From Zobellia barbeyronii (GTDB taxonomy: Bacteria; Bacteroidota; Bacteroidia; Flavobacteriales; Flavobacteriaceae), in contig NZ_JACATN010000004.1 in NCBI RefSeq assembly GCF_018603515.1, positions 761,744 to 825,743 on the forward strand: 64,000 nucleotides of DNA, read 5' to 3'. Under the pieces are notes generated by a model. That model searched no databases. It saw nothing but the letters and a program-made list of their open reading frames with translations, and was not told the origin of the DNA. Numbering within the stretch: position 1 is the stretch's first letter; each line of letters begins with the position of its first letter. Of the stretch, positions 36,404 through 44,558 are shown piece after piece. The translations under genes and the position numbers were made by a program.

Positions 36404-36841
36404 ATGAACTTATTGAAAGAAACCATAACCGATCAAGAGTTTCTACAAAATCTCATTCCGCAGAAACCACCTTTTATAATGGTGGGTAAATTACTTCAAT
36501 ATTCAGACACTAAGATTGTATCTGGCTTTATCGTTCCAGAAGACAACTTATTCGTTTTTGAGAACCGATTCATGGCTCCAGGACTTATTGAAAATATGGC
36601 ACAAACCGTTGCATTGCATACGGGATATAAATATTACCTAACTCAAAAACCAGCTCCTACAGGATATATTGGCGCTATAAAGAAAGCTACCGTAAACGCT
36701 TTACCATTTGTTGGCCAAGAATTAGAAACTACGGTAGAGATTCTACACGATATTATGGGCATTACCTTAGTATCCGCCACAGTAACCTGCGAAGGAATTG
36801 TATTGGCTTCAAGTGAAATGAAAACCGCATTGGCAAACTAA
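36404..36841 (+). CDS. Hotdog-fold 3-hydroxyacyl-ACP dehydratase-like protein A
   Basis: 145 residues of the ApeP-like/FabZ-like hotdog family. The acidic catalytic residue is present in GLIENMAQT. The upstream His of the PHxxPM motif, kept in the next gene (LPHREPM), is replaced here (IPQKPPF), so this member may be non-catalytic or use a different residue. It is one base away from the sister gene, suggesting a heterodimer that removes water to form the polyene double bonds. The family is clear; activity is uncertain. Confidence 0.82.
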   Translation: MNLLKETITDQEFLQNLIPQKPPFIMVGKLLQYSDTKIVSGFIVPEDNLFVFENRFMAPGLIENMAQTVALHTGYKYYLTQKPAPTGYIGAIKKATVNALPFVGQELETTVEILHDIMGITLVSATVTCEGIVLASSEMKTALAN

Positions 36842-36842
36842 T

Positions 36843-37295
36843 TTGGAAGCAAGAATTAACATAGACATTAAGAATTTTCTACCGCACCGTGAACCTATGC
36901 TCATGGCAAGCGTTACTCCGTATCTTGATGAAACCTCTGTTGAAACTCGCTTTAAAGTAGAAGAATCCTGCATTTTCGTTAAAGATGGATATTTATCAGA
37001 AACCGGACTTATTGAAAATGCTGCTCAAACCTGTGCTGCCATTGTTGGTCAAAGTTTTTTTGACGATGACGACAAGGACGGTAGCAAGAGTAAAGTCATA
37101 GGTTATATTAGTGCCGTAAAAAAAGTACACATCACAGCATTGCCAAAAGTAGGCGAAACTATATCCACCAAAGGCGAACTTGTTTCTAGATATGATAACG
37201 ACGCCTTTAGCAGCTGCACCATAGCTTCGGAGACTTTCAGAAACGGAGAATTAATCGTAGCTTGTACATTGAACTTTTTGATCCATGAAGTTTAA
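36843..37295 (+). CDS. Hotdog-fold 3-hydroxyacyl-ACP dehydratase-like protein B
   Basis: 150 residues starting with TTG one base after the previous stop; no nearby ATG would keep the fold complete. It has LPHREPM with the His, and GLIENAAQT with the Glu, so this is probably the active member of the pair. It should dehydrate 3-hydroxyacyl-ACP during polyene growth. There is an Asp/Lys-rich loop (DDDDKDGSKSK) in mid-protein. A third hotdog protein is encoded at 48183. Confidence 0.82.
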   Translation: MEARINIDIKNFLPHREPMLMASVTPYLDETSVETRFKVEESCIFVKDGYLSETGLIENAAQTCAAIVGQSFFDDDDKDGSKSKVIGYISAVKKVHITALPKVGETISTKGELVSRYDNDAFSSCTIASETFRNGELIVACTLNFLIHEV

Positions 37296-37331
37296 GAGGG
37301 AAAATTTAATAATCCCCCAAAACAACGACCA

Positions 37332-37730
37332 GTGAAAAAAGAAGAAGTACCACAAGATAAAGGCCTATTAGAAACTGCCCAGACCAAAGAACTCACCTAT
37401 GCCGTAGATGAAAACGGTGAGTACACTACAGAATTAAGCTCTGGTTGGGACCCCAAGACTATTGCCCTTAGCAATGCTATAAAAGACATAGAAGAACGCG
37501 TGGCGAATGCCAAAGAACGCGTTCAGAAAAACGAGACCAGTCCCATTGAATATTACATGGAATTACATAAAATGGATTTACCCATTCTATCTAGCTATGT
37601 TGGTCTTTGGCAATGGCGTGTAAAGCGACATTTTAAGCCTAAGAATTTTCAAAAGATAAATCAAAAGACCCTTCAAAAATATGCCGATGTTTTCGATATT
37701 AGCATTGAAGAACTGAAACACATTTCTTAA
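37332..37730 (+). CDS. Unknown protein paired with a BtrH-like gene
   Basis: 132 residues starting with GTG. It is charged and largely helical, without a signal peptide: an acidic N-terminal third, a central coiled-coil-like helix (IKDIEERVANAKERVQ), then LWQWRVKRHFKPKNF and a C-terminal helix. No known domain is recognised. It ends eight bases before the BtrH-like gene, so the products probably act together, for example as a docking subunit. No function can be given. Confidence 0.7.
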   Translation: MKKEEVPQDKGLLETAQTKELTYAVDENGEYTTELSSGWDPKTIALSNAIKDIEERVANAKERVQKNETSPIEYYMELHKMDLPILSSYVGLWQWRVKRHFKPKNFQKINQKTLQKYADVFDISIEELKHIS

Positions 37731-37738
37731 ACATCCCC

Positions 37739-38734
37739 ATGCAAATAGAATTCACTCACAAACAATCGGCACATTGCGAAAATGGTGTGGTAAGCAACCT
37801 AATGCGCCACAACGGTTTTGAAGTAAGCGAGCCCATGGTTTTCGGCATAGGATCAGGCCTATTGTTCTGTTATATTCCCTTTTTAAAAGTGAACCACGCA
37901 CCCGTAGTAACCTACAGGGCTATGCCAGGTTTTATTTTCAATAGGTTTGCAAAGAGAGTGGGCATCAAGATAAAACGTGAAAAATTCAGCAATCCTGAAT
38001 CGGCAAAAGCTCGTTTAGATGAAAATCTAAAAAAGAATAATCCTGTTGGCTTACAGGTAGGAGTTTACAATCTGTTATACTTCCCGGATGAATATCGGTT
38101 TCACTTTAACGCGCATAATTTGGTAGTCTATGGTAAGGAGAACGACAATTACTTAATTAGCGACCCTGTTATGGAACAGGTTACCACTTTAACCGAGAAA
38201 CAACTAGAAAAGGTTCGTTTTGCCAAAGGAGCTTTTGCTCCTAAAGGCCACATTTACTATCCTACTGCGTTTCCAGAAAAACTGGAATTAAAGAGTGCCA
38301 TTATAAAAGGGATTAAACAAACCTGTCGTGAAATGACCGCCCCCTTCCCTATTGTGGGAACAAACGGAATAAAGACTATTTCAAAACTTATCCGCAAATG
38401 GCCTAAGAAAAAAGGTGCTAAAGTCGCCAACCATTATCTAGGTCAAATTGTACGTATGCAAGAAGAAATAGGTACCGGAGGTGGTGGATTTCGCTACATA
38501 TACGCTGCCTTTTTACAGGAAGCAAGCCAAATTCTTGAAAACGAAAAACTAAATGAACTTTCTAAAGAAATGACTCAAATTGGTGACGATTGGCGTGATT
38601 TTGCAGTAAACGCATCACGTATCTATAAAAATCGTAGTGCTCAAGATGATGCTTACAATAAAGTTGCAGATCAACTTGAGGCTATTGCCAATAGTGAAGC
38701 AGCCTTTTTCAAGAAGCTAAAAAAGGCAATTTAA
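37739..38734 (+). CDS. BtrH N-terminal domain protein (putative acyl-ACP:acceptor transferase)
   Basis: 331 residues. The N-terminal BtrH/papain-like domain has a complete catalytic set: Cys13 (SAHCENG), His126 (FNAHNLVVYG) and Asp142 (ISDP), plus the SEPMVFGIGSGLLF stretch typical of the family; the last 150 residues are the helical DUF4872-like part. BtrH in butirosin synthesis moves an acyl group from a carrier protein to a hydroxyl- or amine-bearing acceptor. Here it could transfer the polyene from its ACP to dialkylresorcinol. The fold assignment is firm, the reaction is inferred. Confidence 0.8.
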   Translation: MQIEFTHKQSAHCENGVVSNLMRHNGFEVSEPMVFGIGSGLLFCYIPFLKVNHAPVVTYRAMPGFIFNRFAKRVGIKIKREKFSNPESAKARLDENLKKNNPVGLQVGVYNLLYFPDEYRFHFNAHNLVVYGKENDNYLISDPVMEQVTTLTEKQLEKVRFAKGAFAPKGHIYYPTAFPEKLELKSAIIKGIKQTCREMTAPFPIVGTNGIKTISKLIRKWPKKKGAKVANHYLGQIVRMQEEIGTGGGGFRYIYAAFLQEASQILENEKLNELSKEMTQIGDDWRDFAVNASRIYKNRSAQDDAYNKVADQLEAIANSEAAFFKKLKKAI

Positions 38735-38809
38735 TCCCAACTTAAATTCTATCGCCCTAAATAGGAAAAATCATACTTTATCTTATAAATTTCGATTAGT
38801 TTTGACATC

Positions 38810-39553
38810 ATGATTCAGATTAATGAGCTTTCAAAAAAGTACAAAGGAGCGGACGATTTTTCCGTCCGTGATTTGAACTTGACTATAGAGAACGGCGAGA
38901 TTTTTGGACTTTTAGGCCCAAACGGTGCCGGCAAGACTACTTTAATCTCTATGCTCAGCTCATTGCTAAAACCAACTTCAGGCCATTTTACTATTGATGG
39001 ATTGAACTACAAAGACAATAAAAACCAACTAAAGCAATTGATTGGAATTGTCCCTCAGGAATATGCCCTTTACCCTTCTTTGACCGCTTATGAAAACCTC
39101 ATGTATTTTGGAAGTATGTATGGTTTAAAAGGCCAGTCATTGAAAGATGACGTCAATACACATCTTGAAGCGATGGGACTAGCAAAATTCGCACATAAAA
39201 AAATAGATGCCTTTTCTGGAGGAATGAAACGACGCATTAACCTAATATCAAGTATTCTGCATAATCCCAAAGTACTATTTTTAGACGAACCCACAGTGGG
39301 TGTTGATGTACAGTCTAAAAATGTGATTATGGCACATTTAAAAGAATTAAATACAGCAGGAACGACTATTATTTATACCTCTCACCATTTGAACGAAGCT
39401 GAGAAATTTTGTACCCGTGTGGGCATTATTGACCACGGAACGCTTATATGCTTAGGAAAACCACAAGAGCTTATAGCTCAAGAAGAAAATGCCGAAAACT
39501 TAGAAGGGGTATTCTTGGCCAAAACTGGTAAAGCACTTCGCGATCATGCATAA
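38810..39553 (+). CDS. ABC transporter ATP-binding protein
   Basis: 247 residues with all nucleotide-binding motifs: Walker A GPNGAGKTT, Q-loop VPQEYALYP, signature SGGMKRR, Walker B LFLDEP and the switch His in YTSHHLNEAE. It resembles DrrA/CcmA-type exporter ATPases. It overlaps the permease gene by eight bases and thus forms a two-gene exporter, probably for pigment, precursor or lipid. A TAGTTTTG box at 38797-38804 might start an internal transcript. Confidence 0.93.
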   Translation: MIQINELSKKYKGADDFSVRDLNLTIENGEIFGLLGPNGAGKTTLISMLSSLLKPTSGHFTIDGLNYKDNKNQLKQLIGIVPQEYALYPSLTAYENLMYFGSMYGLKGQSLKDDVNTHLEAMGLAKFAHKKIDAFSGGMKRRINLISSILHNPKVLFLDEPTVGVDVQSKNVIMAHLKELNTAGTTIIYTSHHLNEAEKFCTRVGIIDHGTLICLGKPQELIAQEENAENLEGVFLAKTGKALRDHA

Positions 39554-40814
39554 ACTCTGGGCATCTACATATAAAGAATTTTTACTCGTTACACGTGATC
39601 TTGGCGGACTGGCCGTTCTATTCCTAATGCCTTTGCTATTGGTTATTGTCATCACTACAATTCAAGACAATTCATTCAAAAGCATAAAAGAAACCAAGTT
39701 GCCCATTCTTTTGGTAGATATGGATAAAGGAAAAGTATCCGAAGATATTCTAAAGAGCTTGGCAGACTCCAAATTGTTTCAAGTAGATATGGCTGCTAGT
39801 GACGAAGAAGCCAAACAGCAGGTATTGAAAGGCGATTACCAACTGGCCATAGTGATACCGGAAAATCTATCATCGGACCTTCAGATTAAAATCAATGAAA
39901 ATGTAGATGGTATTCTTTCCAAATTCAGCGATAACGAAGAAAGTATTCCAGAAGTAAAGTCCAAGATGATGCCCAAGGAGGTTAAGCTTTATTTTGACCC
40001 CGCCACACAACAGTCTTTTAAAAGTTCTGTTCGGAGTAATATTGATAAGATGATTTCTAAAATAGAAACAGAAACCATCTATACAGCCTTTCAAGAGCAA
40101 TTAACAGATGACCCTTCCGAAGACATTTTTGAAACTGAAAAGTTTATCACCTTTACCGAAATTGTACCGAGCAAGTATAAAGAAGCCCTAATTCCCAACT
40201 CCACGCAGCATAATATTCCTGCATGGACACTCTTTGCTATATTTTTTATTATTCTGCCTTTGGCTATAAATATGGTGAAGGAAAAAAACCAGGGTACTTT
40301 TGTACGCTTAAGAACAAATCCTGTCTCATACGCCACAGTTCTTGGTGGAAAGACTATTGTATTCTTAGTGGTTTCTCTAGTACAATTCGCACTTATGTTA
40401 GCAGTTGGAATTTTTCTCTTTCCACTAATTGGTTTACCTAAACTAGATGTAACAGGTAGACTGCCTCTATTATTTGTCGTAGCCTTCTTTGCTGGTTTAG
40501 CAGCTGTTGGCCTTGGTTTATTATTAGGGACTATTGCCAAGACCCAAGAACAATCGGCACCTTTTGGGGCTACTTTTGTGGTTATCCTTGCAGCAATTGG
40601 CGGTGTCTGGGTTCCGGTATTTGCAATGCCCAAATTTATGCAAGTACTGTCTAACCTATCACCTATGAATTGGGGTCTAAGTGCATTTTATGATGTATTT
40701 TTGCGCAACGCAACCTTTGTTGAAATAATCCCCGAAATATCTCTTTTATTGATATTTTTCGTGGTCACCACGCTCATAGCAATTATCTATAACGAAAGAA
40801 AAAATGCCGTCTAA
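39546..40814 (+). CDS. ABC-2 type exporter permease
   Basis: 422 residues. One membrane helix near the N-terminus (about 20-38), a large periplasmic domain of about 180 residues, then five helices in the C-terminal half with the ABC-2 type NMVKEKNQGTFVRLRTNPVS segment. It is the partner of the ATPase encoded just upstream. Export of an aryl polyene-type lipid from the cytoplasmic leaflet is an inference from location only. It overlaps the thioesterase gene by 11 bases. Confidence 0.9.
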   Translation: MHKLWASTYKEFLLVTRDLGGLAVLFLMPLLLVIVITTIQDNSFKSIKETKLPILLVDMDKGKVSEDILKSLADSKLFQVDMAASDEEAKQQVLKGDYQLAIVIPENLSSDLQIKINENVDGILSKFSDNEESIPEVKSKMMPKEVKLYFDPATQQSFKSSVRSNIDKMISKIETETIYTAFQEQLTDDPSEDIFETEKFITFTEIVPSKYKEALIPNSTQHNIPAWTLFAIFFIILPLAINMVKEKNQGTFVRLRTNPVSYATVLGGKTIVFLVVSLVQFALMLAVGIFLFPLIGLPKLDVTGRLPLLFVVAFFAGLAAVGLGLLLGTIAKTQEQSAPFGATFVVILAAIGGVWVPVFAMPKFMQVLSNLSPMNWGLSAFYDVFLRNATFVEIIPEISLLLIFFVVTTLIAIIYNERKNAV

Positions 40815-41241
40815 CACCAAAAAAGAAATTAGTTTCACTAGTGAAGTCCGCGTACGTTTTGCAGAAACGGACCCATTGGGCATTGTCTGGCACGGTAATT
40901 ATATTCAATATTTTGAAGATGGTCGTGAAGCTTTTGGGCGTCACCATGGTATATCGTACCTAGACCAAAAAGACCATAATTTCTCTACGCCAATCGTAAA
41001 ATCGGCATGTGAGCATAAGCTTCCTTTGACTTATGGGGATGTGGCTACAATTAAAACGACTTATATAGATTCTCAAGCAGCAAAACTGATTTTCAAATAT
41101 GAAATCTACAATCCTAAGGGAGCTGTTGTTTGTACCGGACAGACCGTTCAGGTATTTGTAGAATTGGGAGGCGAACTATCTTTGGTAATCCCTGAGTTTT
41201 TTGCCGAATGGAAGAAAAAAGTAGGCCTTTTAGATGAATAA
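40804..41241 (+). CDS. 4HBT-type acyl thioesterase (YbgC-like)
   Basis: 145 residues. The hotdog thioesterase motif FAETDPLGIVWHGNYIQYFE carries the catalytic Asp and the WHGNY signature. It should hydrolyse acyl-ACP or acyl-CoA, as the thioesterase of aryl polyene loci does, either releasing the finished polyene acid or editing stalled chains. Its start overlaps the permease and its end overlaps the next ketosynthase by eight bases. Confidence 0.9.
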   Translation: MPSNTKKEISFTSEVRVRFAETDPLGIVWHGNYIQYFEDGREAFGRHHGISYLDQKDHNFSTPIVKSACEHKLPLTYGDVATIKTTYIDSQAAKLIFKYEIYNPKGAVVCTGQTVQVFVELGGELSLVIPEFFAEWKKKVGLLDE

Positions 41242-42382
41242 TATTTACCTATCACATAACAACATTGTTTCCGCTTACGGATTTGATAGTGCTTCTGCAG
41301 TTGATAGCATTAAAAACGAGGTATCTGGACTATCACTGGTAGATGATTCCAAAATTCTGCCAAATCCTTTTTATTCCTCCCTCATCCCACAAGACAACTT
41401 ATCTAAAGCATTCCAAAAACTCAATCCACAAGAAGATTATACAAGACTAGAGCAAATACTTCTAGTTTCTTTAGCCAACACCCTTAAAGAATCAGGTTTA
41501 GAACTTACGGATAAAGTTGGTTTGATTGTATCCACCACAAAAGGTAATATTGATGTATTGGATGCTGATAGCCCGTTTGATGAAAACAGGGCATATCTAA
41601 GTGAACTAGGTAAAAAAATAGAAACTTTTTTCGGTTTTAAAAATGAAGTTATTGTACTATCTAACGCCTGTGTTTCGGGAGTTTTAGCGCTAGCCGTAGC
41701 TAAACGGTTTATTCATCAAAAACGTTATGATCACGTTTTTGTGGTTGCCGGAGATTTAGTGAGTCAATTTATTTTAACGGGTTTCAACTCGTTTCAAGCT
41801 TTGAGCGAACTACCATGCAGACCTTATTGTAAAACCCGTGCGGGAATTAACATTGGAGAAGTAGGTTGCAGCGTACTTGTTACTAAAGACGAAGACCATC
41901 TTGTAAACGAATCCGTACGTATTATAGGTGAGGCTTCATGCAATGATGCTAACCACATATCTGGCCCTTCCCGAACCGGTGAAGGCCTATACCGTAGTGT
42001 TGTTTCAGCAATGAACCAAGCAAACATAGAAGCTGAAGCTATAGATTATATTTCTGCGCATGGTACAGCTACCATGTTCAATGATGAAATGGAAGCCATA
42101 GCGTTTAACCGGGCTAATTTGCAAAACACACCTTTAAATAGTTTAAAAGGATATTTTGGACACACCCTTGGTGCTTCCGGTCTTTTGGAAACCATTATCG
42201 GCATGTATTCCCTGCATTCAAATACACTTTTTGCCTCGTTGGGTTTTCAGGAACTGGGTGTATCCCAGCCTTTGAACATTATAACAGAAACTACAGCAAA
42301 AGAAAGCAGTATTTTTTTAAAGACCGCTTCTGGTTTTGGTGGTTGTAATACAGCTGCAATTTTTCAAAAAGTCAATTCATGA
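41234..42382 (+). CDS. Beta-ketoacyl synthase 2
   Basis: 382 residues. The triad is intact: Cys146 (SNACVSG), His in ISAHGTATMFND, and Lys/His in LKGYFGHTLGASG. Sequence is further from FabF than the 31881 and 43356 enzymes. It overlaps both neighbours by a few bases, so it is translated together with a truncated KS-like protein and a carrier protein. It may perform the first condensation on the aryl starter or a specialised elongation. Confidence 0.88.
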   Translation: MNNIYLSHNNIVSAYGFDSASAVDSIKNEVSGLSLVDDSKILPNPFYSSLIPQDNLSKAFQKLNPQEDYTRLEQILLVSLANTLKESGLELTDKVGLIVSTTKGNIDVLDADSPFDENRAYLSELGKKIETFFGFKNEVIVLSNACVSGVLALAVAKRFIHQKRYDHVFVVAGDLVSQFILTGFNSFQALSELPCRPYCKTRAGINIGEVGCSVLVTKDEDHLVNESVRIIGEASCNDANHISGPSRTGEGLYRSVVSAMNQANIEAEAIDYISAHGTATMFNDEMEAIAFNRANLQNTPLNSLKGYFGHTLGASGLLETIIGMYSLHSNTLFASLGFQELGVSQPLNIITETTAKESSIFLKTASGFGGCNTAAIFQKVNS

Positions 42383-42987
42383 GTACGCCAGACTACCATA
42401 TAAAATCGTATTGCCGCATTTCTAACGGCAAGATTTCGAAAAACGGAGAAGTTCTCTTTTCTGATGATTCAGAAGAGTTTCCTGCTTTTATAAAGGCGGC
42501 TTACAAACATTTTGAAACCGATTATTCTAAGTTTTTCAAAATGGATAATCTCAGCAAACTGGCTTTCATAGGTGCCGAGGTTTTATTAAAAGACAACAAC
42601 GAAGAAAATACGGCTCTTGTTCTTTCAAACAGCGCTTCTAGTTTAGATACTGACCGAAAGCATCAAAACGCCATTAGTGACCAATCAGGCGCATATGCCA
42701 GTCCAGCCGTGTTTGTTTACACCCTTCCAAATATCTGTATGGGTGAAATTAGCATTCGCCACAAACTGTATTCTGAAAATAGTTTCTTTATCTTTGCCGA
42801 GTTTAACCCCCATTTATTGTCAGATTATGCCAATGATTTGCTAGAAACAGGTCAGGCAAATGAAGTACTTTGTGGTTGGGTTGATTATGACAAAGGAAAA
42901 TATGATGCGTTTTTATACGTTATCGCTAAAAAAGGTCTATTACCCTTTGATACAGGAGAACTGACTAAATTATACAGAACAAAATGA
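42379..42987 (+). CDS. Ketosynthase N-terminal-like protein (incomplete KS fold)
   Basis: 202 residues resembling only the N-terminal part of a beta-ketoacyl synthase (Ketoacyl-synt_2 type): LAFIGAEVLL, LVLSNSASSLDTD, SPAVFVYTLPNI and GEISIRHKLYSENSFF are seen, but no active-site Cys or His pair. Small proteins of this kind recur in aryl polyene and flexirubin loci. It overlaps KS 2 and the next ACP by four bases each, so it may dock with one of them. The size suits a dedicated subunit, not a broken gene. Confidence 0.75.
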   Translation: MSTPDYHIKSYCRISNGKISKNGEVLFSDDSEEFPAFIKAAYKHFETDYSKFFKMDNLSKLAFIGAEVLLKDNNEENTALVLSNSASSLDTDRKHQNAISDQSGAYASPAVFVYTLPNICMGEISIRHKLYSENSFFIFAEFNPHLLSDYANDLLETGQANEVLCGWVDYDKGKYDAFLYVIAKKGLLPFDTGELTKLYRTK

Positions 42988-43241
42988 GCGAACTTAAACT
43001 AGAATTGAAGGAAAAAATCATCGAGCAATTAAACTTAGAAGATGTTTCCGTTGACGAAATCGCAGATACCGATCCGCTTTTTGGTGAAGGCCTTGGTCTT
43101 GACTCTATTGACGCATTAGAACTTATTGTAATGCTCGATAAAGATTATGGCATTAGATTGGCAGACCCTAAGGAAGGTCGCAAAATTTTTGAGTCTATCG
43201 ATACCATGGCAGCTTATATTACTGCAAATCGTACGAACTAA
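42984..43241 (+). CDS. Acyl carrier protein 2
   Basis: 85 residues, with the phosphopantetheine Ser in GLGLDSIDALELIVML. An acidic helical protein, clearly distinct from ACP 1 at 33105. It overlaps the KS-like gene by four bases. Having two carrier proteins fits a pathway with two chains, the aryl polyene and the dialkylresorcinol; which ACP serves which cannot be told from sequence alone. Confidence 0.92.
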   Translation: MSELKLELKEKIIEQLNLEDVSVDEIADTDPLFGEGLGLDSIDALELIVMLDKDYGIRLADPKEGRKIFESIDTMAAYITANRTN

Positions 43242-43355
43242 GAACTACATCGCTTTTAAGCATACCATCAAACAATCGTAAGCGCTATTTGAGAATCGCA
43301 CTTAAGACCAATATTCGTATTTTTATTATTATATCTATAATACTTCCAAATTAAT

Positions 43356-44558
43356 ATGGGAAAGGGCGTAGCAATTACGGGCATGGGTGCTATTTCTGCC
43401 ATTGGAGACAATGTGCAAGAAAACTATGATGCGTTGGTTTCTGGCAAGGTAGGTATTTCTAGAATTTCAAAAATAGATACCGTTCATAAGGACGATATTA
43501 TGGTTGGCGAAATAGAAATGACCAATGACCAATTGAAGCAAAAATTGGGAATTCCTAAAGAAGACGCCGTATCAAGAACTGCTCTTTTGGCCATGCTTGC
43601 TGCTGATGAAGCTATTTCACAAGCGGGAGTTACCGATATAAACGATTGCGAAACCGGACTCATTTCAGGAACTACCGTGGGCGGTATGGACCAATCTGAA
43701 AAATATTATTTTGAATACCTAGAAAGTGACGAGCATTGGGGGCATATAAACGGACTTCATGCAGGAGATTCTACCCAAAAACTGGCTGACCACCTAGGGC
43801 TGACGGAAAGTTTTGCATCAACCATAAGTACAGCTTGCTCCTCTGCAGCCAACGCAATTATGTTGGGTGCACGTATGATACAATCAGGTCAATTAGACCG
43901 TGTTATTGTTGGCGGGACAGATAGTCTTTGCAAATTTACCATCAACGGTTTTAAGACCTTGATGATTCTATCCGATACGCACAACACTCCATTTGATGAT
44001 GAAAGAAAAGGGCTAAACCTTGGTGAAGCCGCTGCCTATCTAGTCTTAGAATCTGATGAAATCGTTAAAAGAGATAACAAAAAAGTATTAGGCTACGTAA
44101 CTGGTTATGGTAATGCCAATGATGCCTACCACCAAACTGCATCTTCCGAAAATGGAGACGGAGCAGTTCTAGCCATGGAAAAAGCATTTAAAGTAGCAGG
44201 TTTAGACCCATCTGATATTGATTATGTGAATGCACATGGTACCGCAACCCCTAATAATGACCTTTCCGAAGGTCGTGCGTTGCTAAGAACATTTGGAGGA
44301 AACGTACCAGAATTCAGCTCAACTAAAGCATTTACAGGCCACACATTGGCAGTAGCAGGGGGTATTGAAGCTGTTTATTCAGTTTTGGCATTACAGAACA
44401 ATATAATTTACCCTAACCTGAACTTTACAACTCCAATGAAGGAGTTTACCCTGCTTCCGCAGACCACGGTAAAACAAAAAGAATTACGCCATGTACTCTC
44501 TAATTCATTTGGGTTTGGAGGGAATTGCTCTACTTTAATCTTTTCTAAAGAAGCCTAA
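43356..44558 (+). CDS. Beta-ketoacyl synthase 3 (KS-alpha-like)
   Basis: 400 residues with an intact triad: Cys161 (STACSSAANA), His in VNAHGTATPNND and Lys/His in SSTKAFTGH. It is closest in style to FabF and to the ketosynthase of KS/CLF pairs. Its stop codon shares one base with the start of the inactive KS-like gene, as in type II polyketide and aryl polyene loci, where the two form a heterodimer that extends the polyene. A 114-bp spacer precedes it. Confidence 0.92.
   Translation: MGKGVAITGMGAISAIGDNVQENYDALVSGKVGISRISKIDTVHKDDIMVGEIEMTNDQLKQKLGIPKEDAVSRTALLAMLAADEAISQAGVTDINDCETGLISGTTVGGMDQSEKYYFEYLESDEHWGHINGLHAGDSTQKLADHLGLTESFASTISTACSSAANAIMLGARMIQSGQLDRVIVGGTDSLCKFTINGFKTLMILSDTHNTPFDDERKGLNLGEAAAYLVLESDEIVKRDNKKVLGYVTGYGNANDAYHQTASSENGDGAVLAMEKAFKVAGLDPSDIDYVNAHGTATPNNDLSEGRALLRTFGGNVPEFSSTKAFTGHTLAVAGGIEAVYSVLALQNNIIYPNLNFTTPMKEFTLLPQTTVKQKELRHVLSNSFGFGGNCSTLIFSKEA

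Noticed and set aside
40091..40633. Minus-strand 180-codon ORF inside the ABC permease gene
   Set aside because: Antisense to membrane-helix codons, low-complexity composition, and no match to a known domain.
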